From assembly GCA_965370045.1 (NCBI GenBank), contig CBDUSI010000028.1:1-42637 (forward strand): DNA of 42,637 nt, given 5' to 3'. The position numbers and the translations under genes are program-made. This stretch comes from CAZONU01 sp965370045. Its GTDB lineage: Bacteria > Planctomycetota > SZUA-567 > JAKLDR01. Shown here piece after piece: positions 36,003 through 42,637 of this stretch (position 1 is the stretch's first letter; the number at the start of each line of letters is the position of its first letter). The notes beneath the pieces are model-generated. The model saw nothing but the letters and a program-made list of their open reading frames with translations. It was not told where the DNA came from and searched no databases.

Positions 36003-37626
36003 GCGCCGCGCCTGGCGCCTGGCCGCCGCGGCGGTCTGCCTCGCGGTCCTGGCCGGCTGCGGCCCGCGCCAGCCGGAGCGCAACCTCCGCAGCGTCCCCG
36101 AGCCGGCCACGCTGGCCCCTCGCGAGGGCGCCGGGCCCGTCTGGGAATGGGACGAGCTGCCGGCGGGCCACCTAAGGTACCGCGCGCTCCACCCCTTCAT
36201 AGCGGGAAAGAGCAAGCCCGGCCGGCGCGTCTTCGTCTTCCGGCCGTTCTTCAGCCACGAGGACGAGGGCCCGGGCTCGACGCGCTGGAAGTTCCGCGCG
36301 CTCTGGCCCCTGCTCCTGGTCCAGCGCACCGATAAGGCCCACCGTGTCCGGGTGTTCCCCTTCGTGTGGGAGCGCAAACGGGTCAACCAGCACCTCGGCA
36401 GGCAGGAGGAGGACAAGGACTTCTGGATACTGCCCTTCCTGCTCACCGGCTCGGACACCAACGAGGGCAAGTACTTCGCGCTGTGGCCGGCCGGCGGGAT
36501 GGTCAAGGGCATCTTCGGCAAGCAGTACATCCGCTTCGTGCTCTGGCCCCTATGTGTGGAGGGACACGACAAGCACTACCACTCCTGGAACGTGCCCTGG
36601 CCGATATTCGGCGTCTGGAAGGGCAAGCACCAGCGCGGCTGGCGGCTCTGGCCCCTTTTCGGAACGAACCAGCGCGACGGCAAGTTCAAGCGGGTCTTCT
36701 TCCTGTGGCCCCTCGGCCACTACTGGCGCACCGGCCTGGACACCGACGCGCCCGGGCTGGTTTTCGCGATCATGCCCTTCTACGGCAAGATCGAGAACAA
36801 GCACCTCAGGTACGTGACCGTGCTCTGGCCGTTCTTCGCCCGCAAGCACAACAAGCAGATGGGCTTCGTCGAGTGGCACTACCCCTGGCCGATCTTCTCG
36901 CGGACCACCGGCAAGGGCATCCGCGGGCTGAAGGTATTCCCGTTCTACGAGCACCGCTTCGCGCCCAACAACTCCATGCGCTCCTTCGGCTGGAAGCTCT
37001 ACGAGCGCCGGACCACCACGAGCCCCAGCAAGAAGACCACCACCAAGAGTTCACTGTACATATTCAAGCACATCCGCGACGAGTGGGTGGAGGTCAAGCG
37101 CGGCGGCAAGACCGTGCGGATGGCCCCGCCGGCCGACCTGCGCAGCGCGCGACTGGCCGCCGAGCGGGCAGGCCGCAACCCCGATATCGCCGGCCGCAAG
37201 GAGCGCCCCGCCACCGGGGGCGAGCGCAAGAGCCGGGTGAGCTCGCTCTTGTGGCCGCTTTACAGGTACCGGCGCTCCTCGCGCGGCGAGAAGTACTTCA
37301 CGGTGCTGGAGCCCTGGTGGTGGCGCAGCAGCGAGATATGGGACCGCCACTACGGCCCGTTCTTCACCCTCTACCGCTACGAGCGCTTCGCCGACGGCTC
37401 GGTGCGCGAGAGGGCCCTTTTCAATCTGTACGAGCACAGCCGCTCGCCGCTCGACCGCCGGGTGCGCTTCAGTCCCCTGGTCGACTACTGGCGCCGGGGC
37501 AAGCCCGCCGAGTACAGGCGCTTCCGGATCCTCGGCGGGCTCTACAGTTACGAGCGGCGCGGGAAGGACAAGCGCGTGCGCATCCTGTGGATTCCCATCG
37601 GCCGCCGCCCGAAAGGCTGGAGGTAG
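35980..37626 (+). CDS. Lipoprotein built of repeated Trp-Pro-containing strands
   Basis: A 548-residue protein starting at GTG 35980, overlapping the mlaF-like stop by 23 bases. The lipoprotein signal is AAAAVCLAVLAGC (Cys27). The body repeats a short strand motif at irregular spacing: ALWPLLL, FPFVWE, ILPFLL, VLWPLCV, VPWPIFG, RLWPLFG, FLWPLGH, IMPFYGK, VLWPFFA, YPWPIFS, VFPFYEH, LLWPLYR and others. Aromatic strands alternate with charged loops, which suggests an outer-membrane-associated beta structure. I have seen similar Trp-Pro repeats in proteins of unknown function but cannot name a family. Its overlap with the ATPase gene suggests a joint role in the envelope. Confidence 0.7.
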   Translation: MDRSPTAERRAWRLAAAAVCLAVLAGCGPRQPERNLRSVPEPATLAPREGAGPVWEWDELPAGHLRYRALHPFIAGKSKPGRRVFVFRPFFSHEDEGPGSTRWKFRALWPLLLVQRTDKAHRVRVFPFVWERKRVNQHLGRQEEDKDFWILPFLLTGSDTNEGKYFALWPAGGMVKGIFGKQYIRFVLWPLCVEGHDKHYHSWNVPWPIFGVWKGKHQRGWRLWPLFGTNQRDGKFKRVFFLWPLGHYWRTGLDTDAPGLVFAIMPFYGKIENKHLRYVTVLWPFFARKHNKQMGFVEWHYPWPIFSRTTGKGIRGLKVFPFYEHRFAPNNSMRSFGWKLYERRTTTSPSKKTTTKSSLYIFKHIRDEWVEVKRGGKTVRMAPPADLRSARLAAERAGRNPDIAGRKERPATGGERKSRVSSLLWPLYRYRRSSRGEKYFTVLEPWWWRSSEIWDRHYGPFFTLYRYERFADGSVRERALFNLYEHSRSPLDRRVRFSPLVDYWRRGKPAEYRRFRILGGLYSYERRGKDKRVRILWIPIGRRPKGWR

Positions 37627-37632
37627 CGGGGC

Positions 37633-38694
37633 ATGAGCGGGCGCCGGAAACTGTTCATCGCCGCGGGCGTCGAGCTGGCGGTCATCGCCGTAACCTTCAT
37701 CATGTTCGCGACCCTGAAGGGCGGCAGTGCGATCCGCGCCCGGAAGACGCTGGTATTTCTGGTAATGGCCGCCGCCACGGTGGCCTCTTTCGCGCCGCTC
37801 TTCGCGGCGGAGCGCGCCGCGCGCGGCGGCTACTGGGGAGGGCTGCTGAGAGTGCTCGAACCGGCCGGCTGGGTGCTGGGCGTCTCGCTGGCCGGGCCGC
37901 TGCTCCTGGCGCTCTTCTACGATCGCGGGGCGCTGGCCGCCTGGCTGCTGGCCGTGCTGGTCGCCGCCGGGGCGGGACTGGCGGGGGCCGGCCTGGTCCT
38001 GGCCCTGGCACGCCTGACCCGCAGGCCCCTCCTGGCGACGGCGCTGGGCGGACTCCTGCTGCTGATCTTCACGCTCCAACCGCTCTACACCAAGGCCGCC
38101 ATTGACGGCGTCGGCGACCGCCCCCACGCTCGGGGGCTGCTGATTGCCTCAGGCTTTCGCCCCCCCTGGATGGCCGCGGCCTACACCATGAACCGGGCGA
38201 AGCCGGTCCGCTGGGAGTACGTGCCGCACCGTTCCCCCAGCCTCTACAACCGCTGGGTGGGCATGGACTACGGCTTCAGCATACCGGGTCCGAGCCGGTA
38301 TCTTCTCGAGTATCTGGCGGTCGCCGCCGGCCTCGCGGCTCTCGCGGCGCTGCGCCGCGGGCGGACCCAGAGTGAAAACCAGTTTATTCAAAGGGAAGAT
38401 ATCCAATTTGAGGGAAATCAAGAAAACAGAAATGTTGCGATTACAGCACTTGATAAAGTTCTGAGAGAACAGGAAGATTTGGGAGCATATGGAAACTTAA
38501 GCGGTGGGCTGGAAGATGTAACGAAAGATATGAATATCAAAATCGAAGAAGAAGATAATCATTATTCGATAGACATCTATCCAAAGTCAAATACTGGTGG
38601 GCATGATTTCTCTTTTACTATTGATAAAACAACAGGACAAAGATCAGATGTTGCCGTAGGGGAGATATTGCCTCCCCCGGATTTTGACAAGTAA
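37633..38694 (+). CDS. Multi-pass membrane protein with a foreign AT-rich C-terminal extension
   Basis: A 353-residue protein at ATG 37633 with GGAGG upstream. Residues 1-245 are a GC-rich membrane protein with about six hydrophobic helices (for example LFIAAGVELAVIAVTFIMFA, ALLAALAAL-type segments). From about residue 246 (after RRGRTQ, near 38371) base composition drops to about 35-40% GC and codon use changes abruptly. The tail of about 107 residues (AITALDKVLREQEDLGAYGN ... HYSIDIYPKSN ... FSFTIDKTTGQRSDV) is soluble. It resembles small PepSY/NTF2-like immunity-type folds, but only weakly. The reading frame runs without a break across the junction. The role is unknown. Confidence 0.65.
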   Translation: MSGRRKLFIAAGVELAVIAVTFIMFATLKGGSAIRARKTLVFLVMAAATVASFAPLFAAERAARGGYWGGLLRVLEPAGWVLGVSLAGPLLLALFYDRGALAAWLLAVLVAAGAGLAGAGLVLALARLTRRPLLATALGGLLLLIFTLQPLYTKAAIDGVGDRPHARGLLIASGFRPPWMAAAYTMNRAKPVRWEYVPHRSPSLYNRWVGMDYGFSIPGPSRYLLEYLAVAAGLAALAALRRGRTQSENQFIQREDIQFEGNQENRNVAITALDKVLREQEDLGAYGNLSGGLEDVTKDMNIKIEEEDNHYSIDIYPKSNTGGHDFSFTIDKTTGQRSDVAVGEILPPPDFDK

Positions 38695-38706
38695 TTTGAC
38701 AAGTAA
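38683..38706 (+). repeat. Tandem duplication of TTTGACAAGTAA at the gene end
   Basis: The 12-base unit occurs twice in a row and the first copy contains the stop codon. It may be a scar of the event that added the AT-rich tail. Confidence 0.7.
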
Positions 38707-38810
38707 CAATATCTAACCAGTCGCTCCAGGGGACGCCCTGAAAGCGAGCGCCTTGCGTGCAAGCAATCCCTCCCCGCGAGTTGCTCTGCGCTCAGAGAGT
38801 CGTAAGTCAA

Positions 38811-38842
38811 AGCCCCCAAGCTACGCAGCCTGGGGCTCTTTT
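38811..38842 (+). terminator. Intrinsic terminator
   Basis: AGCCCC (38811-38816) pairs with GGGGCT (38832-38837), and TCTTTTCT follows. It ends the TetR-to-membrane-protein transcript. Confidence 0.75.
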
Positions 38843-38895
38843 CTCACGTGAAGATCAACGCCGCGGCCGTCAATAACCGACCTTCTTTCTGGGGC

Positions 38896-38923
38896 TTGGC
38901 ACACCGATGTTTTTGGCTAGAAT
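38896..38923 (+). promoter_or_regulatory. Sigma70-type promoter of the sigma-DUF4091 gene
   Basis: -35 TTGGCA (38896-38901), a 16-base spacer and -10 TAGAAT (38918-38923). Transcription would start near 38930, downstream of an in-frame ATG at 38907, which supports the start at 39021. Confidence 0.6.
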
Positions 38924-39020
38924 TCTGAGACGCGGGCCCCGCGAGCGCGAGTCTTGCAGTGGAAGATCGCGGGACCGGGCGGCGCGCGCCGCACCCCGCC
39001 TTCTGCGGAGAACCATACGG

Positions 39021-42000
39021 ATGACCGACCGCGAACTGCTGACCAGCTACGCCGCAACCGGCTCGCAGGAGGCCTTCGGCGAACTGGTCGGCCGGCACGC
39101 CGACAAGGTCTACTCGACCTGCCGGCGGGTGCTCGGAGACGGGCACGCCGCCGAGGACGCCTCGCAAGCGGTGTTCCTGGTGCTGGCCCGCAAGGCGCGG
39201 GACCTCTCGCCCCGGACAGTGATCTCCGGATGGCTCTTCCTGGCAGCCCGGAAGTCGGCGCTCAGTCTTCGAAAGAAGCTGGGGTGCCGCGCCCGGCACG
39301 AACTGGAGGCTGCGACCATGCGCAGAAGGACCGAGAAGACCACCGAGAAGGCCCTGTGGAACAGGGTCGAGCCCCGATTGGACGACCTGCTGGCCGGCCT
39401 GCCCCGGCGCCAGAGGGAGGCGGTGGTGCTCTACTACCTCGACGGCAAGAGCCGACCGGAAGTCGCCCGGGAAATGGCGTGCCCCCAGAGCACGGTGTCC
39501 ACGCTGGTCTCCCGGGGGCTCGACCGGCTGCGCGCGAAGCTCAGCCGGCAGAAAGTAGCGGTGCCCGCGGTGGTGCTGGCCGGATTCCTGGGCGAGCAGG
39601 CCGTGGTTCCGGCCCCGGCGAGCCTGGCCGCCTCGGTGCAGGCGGCGGCGTTCGGGCAAGCGGCGGCCTCGCCCGCGGCCGCCTCACTGGCCGGCGGAAT
39701 GGTCAAGGCCATGGCCCTGGCCAAAGTCAAGGTGGCCGCAGCGGTGCTGGTCGGCGCCACCGTGATTGCTGCGGGGGTGCCGGCTGCGGTGAACGCCCTC
39801 TCCGATCCGGGCGGCGGAGCCGTGCTGCCCGCGCCAGCGGCGGCGGCGGCGGCGGGTGAGGCGGACGCGGGCAACGCGGTGCTCAGCGGAACGGGCTACT
39901 GGCGCTTCCGCATCCTTCGCGGCACCGACCTGGTCAGGACCGACGCAGACAAGCTGGTGCACCTCGACGAACTCCGGCCGGCCCCCAGGGGCAAGGGCGG
40001 CAAGACGCTCAACAAGGCCGCCGGGCCCAAGCAGGCGCCTGCGCCCCCGCCGGCCGGCTGGACGAAGGCCGACTTCGACGACAGCTCCTGGCCGCGGGTG
40101 CAGGGCCCCTTCGACGACCTCAGGGCGGGCGCCTCGCTGCTCTGCCTGCGCGGCAGGTTCAAGGTGGAAAGCCCCGCGGACCCCACTCTCGCGCTGACCT
40201 TCCGGGGCGGGGCGGTCGTCTACGTCAACGGGCGGGAGGTGGCCCGCTCCGGCCTGCCAACGGGCAAGCTGGAGCCGGGGACGCCTGCGAAAGACTACCC
40301 GAAGGAGTCTTTCGTGGACGGGGCCGACAAGCCGCTGCGTCGCGAGACGAAAAGGACGGGCAAGCAGAAGAACGGGCGCGACCGCCGGATATCCGCGGTG
40401 AAGATTCCGGCCTCCGCGCTGCGCAAGGGCGTCAATGTGCTGGCCGTGGAGGTGCACCGCGCGCCGGCCCGGGAGGTCATGTACACGCACAAGGCGTCCA
40501 GATCGAAGAGCCACTGGTGGCCGCGGCTGGCGCTCAGGGAGCTGCGGCTGGCGGCCCCCGGCGGCGCGAAGATAATCCCCAACCTCGCCCGGCCCAAGGG
40601 CCTGCAGGTGTGGGCCCACCCGCTGGCCCGCAGGGTGACCGTCTCCGACTACGGCGACCCCAACGAGCCATTGCCATCGGTCCGGATCGTGGCCCCGCGC
40701 AACGGCTTCTCCTCCGGCCAGGTGGTGGTCGGTTCGACCTCGGTCCTTCGCGGGCTAAAGGCGGCGGCGACCGAACTCAAGGGCCAAGCCGGCACCATTC
40801 CCGCCTCGGCGGTGACAATCCGCTACGCGCTGCTCGACGGTCGCGCGCGGGGCAAAGAGGCGGCCTACTTCGACGGCCTGGACGAGGCCGCCCCCGCCGA
40901 AGTACCGGTACACACCGCCGGCAAAGCGGCCCTGCAGCCGGTATGGATCAGCGTGAAGGTGCCCAAGACGGCCAAGCCGGGCAAATACCTGGGCAAGGTA
41001 ACGCTGAGCGCCACCGGCGCGAGGCCAGTCGAGGTGTCCGTCAAGCTCACCGTAGCCAAGTTCGTCCTGCCCGACCCGACCGATTTCGTTACCCACGTGG
41101 ACCTCATCCAGTCGCCGGAATCGCTGGCCATCAAGTACAACGTGCCCATGTGGTCCGAGAAGCACTGGACCCTCATTGAGAAATCCTTCGAACTCATGGG
41201 GCAACTCGGCAACAAGACCGTTTACATTCCGCTCATCCGCCGGACCCACTTCGGCAACGAACACACCATGGTCCGCTGGATCAAGAACGGCAACGGCAAG
41301 TACACCTACGACTTCAGCATCGCCGAGAAGTACCTGGACTTGGCCGTAAAGCACATGGGCAAGGTCCCGGTGGTGTGCCTATACTGCTGGGAGTACTTCA
41401 CGGGCTCAAGGTTCTTTCAGAACTGGCCCGGCAAGCGGGATCCCTTCGCGGCACAGGGAATGCTGTTCACCCTCAAGGACCCGGCCACCGGGAAGCTGAC
41501 CGAGGCGGTGGGACCCAAGTGGGGCACGCCCGCGTGCCGCGAGTTCTGGAAGCCGGTCATGGCCGGCATGAAGAAGCTGCTGGACAAGCACGGCCTGGGC
41601 AAGTCGATGACGCTGGGGATATCCACGGACTGGCGGCCGACCAAAGATGTCGTCGAGGACTTGGCCGCCGCCGCCCCGGGGGCGCCCTGGGTGCTCCAGA
41701 ACCACTCCTGGACCAACAAGCTCCACGGCCAACCAGTCACCTATGTGGCCTCGGTGTGGGGCATGGCTTCCTACGCGAACATCCCCAAGTTCCGGCATCT
41801 CTCCTACGGCTGGCGGAACCGCTACCGAGCGGCGAACTTCCCGCGAGGCAGGCTCTGGTACAAAAGGCACCTGTCCCAGCACCGCCTCTATCCGGAAAGC
41901 TGTTTGCGGGAGCGGGGCAAGTTTGATCGTAAGTCAGTGCCCGGGGGCACCGCCACCGGCTTCGGCCGGGTGGGAGCCGACTTCTGGCGCGTGCTCAAGG

Positions 42001-42416
42001 ACAAGCGCGGTCGGAACCGGGGCATAGTCGCCGGTCGCTACCCGGAGAGTTCGTTCCGGGGCGTCAACCTGGGTATCACCAGCACCACGCCCTTCGTGCT
42101 CTCCCCCGGCAAGAACGGCCCGGTGGCCACCACCCGCTTCGAGATGTTCCGCGAGAACCTGCAGGAACTCCAGGCCAGGCTGCTCATCGAGGACGCCTTC
42201 ACAGTCCCGGAGCTCAAGGCCAAGATAGGAGAGGCGCTGGCCAAGCGCTGCTTCGACCTCGTCGAGGAGCGCACCTTCACCGTCATGCGCCTGCGCATTG
42301 GCCTGGGAGCCAACGACCCGAGTTGGAAGTGGCTGCTGAGCTCCGGACTGCAGGATCGCTCGGAGAAGCTCTACGACCTCGCCGCCGAGGTCGCCGCCAA
42401 GCTGTCCCGCAAGTAG
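39021..42416 (+). CDS. ECF sigma factor fused to a transmembrane helix and an exported glycosidase-like domain
   Basis: A 1131-residue protein at ATG 39021 (GGAG at 39007-39010). Residues 1-175 are an ECF sigma factor: sigma-2 with HADKVYSTCRRVLGDGHAAE and SGWLFLAARKSALSLRKK; sigma-4 with LPRRQREAVVLYYLDGKSRP and MACPQSTVSTLVSRGLDRLR. An Ala-rich linker leads to a transmembrane helix at about 235-257 (KVKVAAAVLVGATVIAAGVP). Residues about 290-515 contain a beta region of galactose-binding type (WTKADFDDSSWPRVQGPF, VYVNGREV). The C-terminal half is DUF4091-like, with KYNVPMWSEKHWTL, STDWRPTKDVVEDL, GADFWRVLKD and ESSFRGVNLGITS. This is a one-piece candidate for a sigma factor carrying its own outside domain. 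Confidence 0.8.
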   Translation: MTDRELLTSYAATGSQEAFGELVGRHADKVYSTCRRVLGDGHAAEDASQAVFLVLARKARDLSPRTVISGWLFLAARKSALSLRKKLGCRARHELEAATMRRRTEKTTEKALWNRVEPRLDDLLAGLPRRQREAVVLYYLDGKSRPEVAREMACPQSTVSTLVSRGLDRLRAKLSRQKVAVPAVVLAGFLGEQAVVPAPASLAASVQAAAFGQAAASPAAASLAGGMVKAMALAKVKVAAAVLVGATVIAAGVPAAVNALSDPGGGAVLPAPAAAAAAGEADAGNAVLSGTGYWRFRILRGTDLVRTDADKLVHLDELRPAPRGKGGKTLNKAAGPKQAPAPPPAGWTKADFDDSSWPRVQGPFDDLRAGASLLCLRGRFKVESPADPTLALTFRGGAVVYVNGREVARSGLPTGKLEPGTPAKDYPKESFVDGADKPLRRETKRTGKQKNGRDRRISAVKIPASALRKGVNVLAVEVHRAPAREVMYTHKASRSKSHWWPRLALRELRLAAPGGAKIIPNLARPKGLQVWAHPLARRVTVSDYGDPNEPLPSVRIVAPRNGFSSGQVVVGSTSVLRGLKAAATELKGQAGTIPASAVTIRYALLDGRARGKEAAYFDGLDEAAPAEVPVHTAGKAALQPVWISVKVPKTAKPGKYLGKVTLSATGARPVEVSVKLTVAKFVLPDPTDFVTHVDLIQSPESLAIKYNVPMWSEKHWTLIEKSFELMGQLGNKTVYIPLIRRTHFGNEHTMVRWIKNGNGKYTYDFSIAEKYLDLAVKHMGKVPVVCLYCWEYFTGSRFFQNWPGKRDPFAAQGMLFTLKDPATGKLTEAVGPKWGTPACREFWKPVMAGMKKLLDKHGLGKSMTLGISTDWRPTKDVVEDLAAAAPGAPWVLQNHSWTNKLHGQPVTYVASVWGMASYANIPKFRHLSYGWRNRYRAANFPRGRLWYKRHLSQHRLYPESCLRERGKFDRKSVPGGTATGFGRVGADFWRVLKDKRGRNRGIVAGRYPESSFRGVNLGITSTTPFVLSPGKNGPVATTRFEMFRENLQELQARLLIEDAFTVPELKAKIGEALAKRCFDLVEERTFTVMRLRIGLGANDPSWKWLLSSGLQDRSEKLYDLAAEVAAKLSRK

Positions 42417-42637
42417 CGCCAGGCAGGGAAAGACGCGGGGAGGCCGGCGCCTTGAATAAGACGCGCGACAAGGACGTCGATTCTCATGGTACGCTTGCGC
42501 GGCAGGCAGGGCGACAGGCGAGAGCGCGAAGTCCTCGCGGGCGAGCGGCGAGTCACTCATGATACCGGGAGCCGCTCGAGGCGCCCTTCCGCGGTCGGAA
42601 GTGCGCGCGCTCAAGTGAGATGAGGGGGCTGCCGTGA
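42417..42637. other. Window end, no supported gene
   Basis: High-GC sequence with no convincing open frame. A GAGGGGG followed by GTGA at 42634 could be the start of a gene running beyond the window, but only the first codon is visible. Confidence 0.3.

Noticed and set aside
38896..38915. TTGGCAC resembling half of a sigma54 promoter
   Set aside because: The matching downstream GC element is missing at the required distance; a sigma70-type pair fits better.
38907..39020. N-terminal extension of the sigma-DUF4091 protein from ATG 38907
   Set aside because: This ATG lies inside the predicted promoter (between -35 and -10), lacks a ribosome binding site, and the ECF family begins at MTDRELL (39021).

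Overview
The window is a GC-rich chromosomal segment (about 65-70% GC over most of its length, judged by eye). It most likely comes from an uncultured planctomycete or a close relative. The pointers are an EF-Tu whose switch I region reads SYADIAKGGTVRD instead of the usual APEEKARGI form, a type I recall from Planctomycetes; ECF sigma factors carried on their own or fused to a membrane segment and a large exported domain; and a DUF4091-like glycosidase-type domain. The taxonomic call is inference.

Layout. (1) 1-1497, minus strand: two coupled membrane-anchored proteins of unknown function, one cut by the window edge. (2) 1498-2925: a repeat-rich stretch in which three palindromic interspersed repeats alternate with two copies of a helix-turn-helix-like domain in one open frame. 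(3) 2916-4506, minus: zinc-ribbon protein, winged-helix protein and thioredoxin reductase (trxB), with holA divergent at 4613. (4) 5787-12104, plus: a secreted transglutaminase, then an ECF sigma factor and a FecR-type anti-sigma protein surrounded by proteins built from STN/secretin-N-terminal-like modules (six modules in three proteins). (5) 12108-30092, minus: a long translation/transcription operon in the order tRNA-Thr, tuf, rpmG, tRNA-Trp, secE, nusG, rplK, rplA, rplJ, rplL, rpoB, rpoC, rpsL, a lipoprotein gene, rpsG, fusA, followed by an oligogalacturonate-lyase-like gene. (6) 30271-30520, plus: tRNA-Cys and rpmH. (7) 30619-34555: a lower-GC island with an AAA ATPase plus subtilisin-like protease pair of the IetAS type (plasmid-stability / phage-defence family). 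It is preceded by a degenerate copy of the rpmH 3' end and flanked by an exact 12-bp direct repeat. (8) 34551-38694, plus: TetR regulator, MlaF-like ABC ATPase, a Trp-Pro-repeat lipoprotein, and a membrane protein with a strikingly AT-rich C-terminal extension. (9) 39021-42416, plus: one polypeptide joining an ECF sigma factor, a transmembrane helix and an exported carbohydrate-type domain.

The most interesting parts are: the ECF sigma / FecR / STN-module cluster, where STN-like modules sit on soluble exported proteins and on the anti-sigma protein itself instead of on a TonB receptor; the one-piece sigma-TM-DUF4091 protein; and the IetAS island with its possible integration footprint at rpmH. 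The tuf gene carries a single-base frameshift that is more likely a sequence error than a real lesion. No CRISPR array, integrase, transposase or intact rRNA gene was seen.
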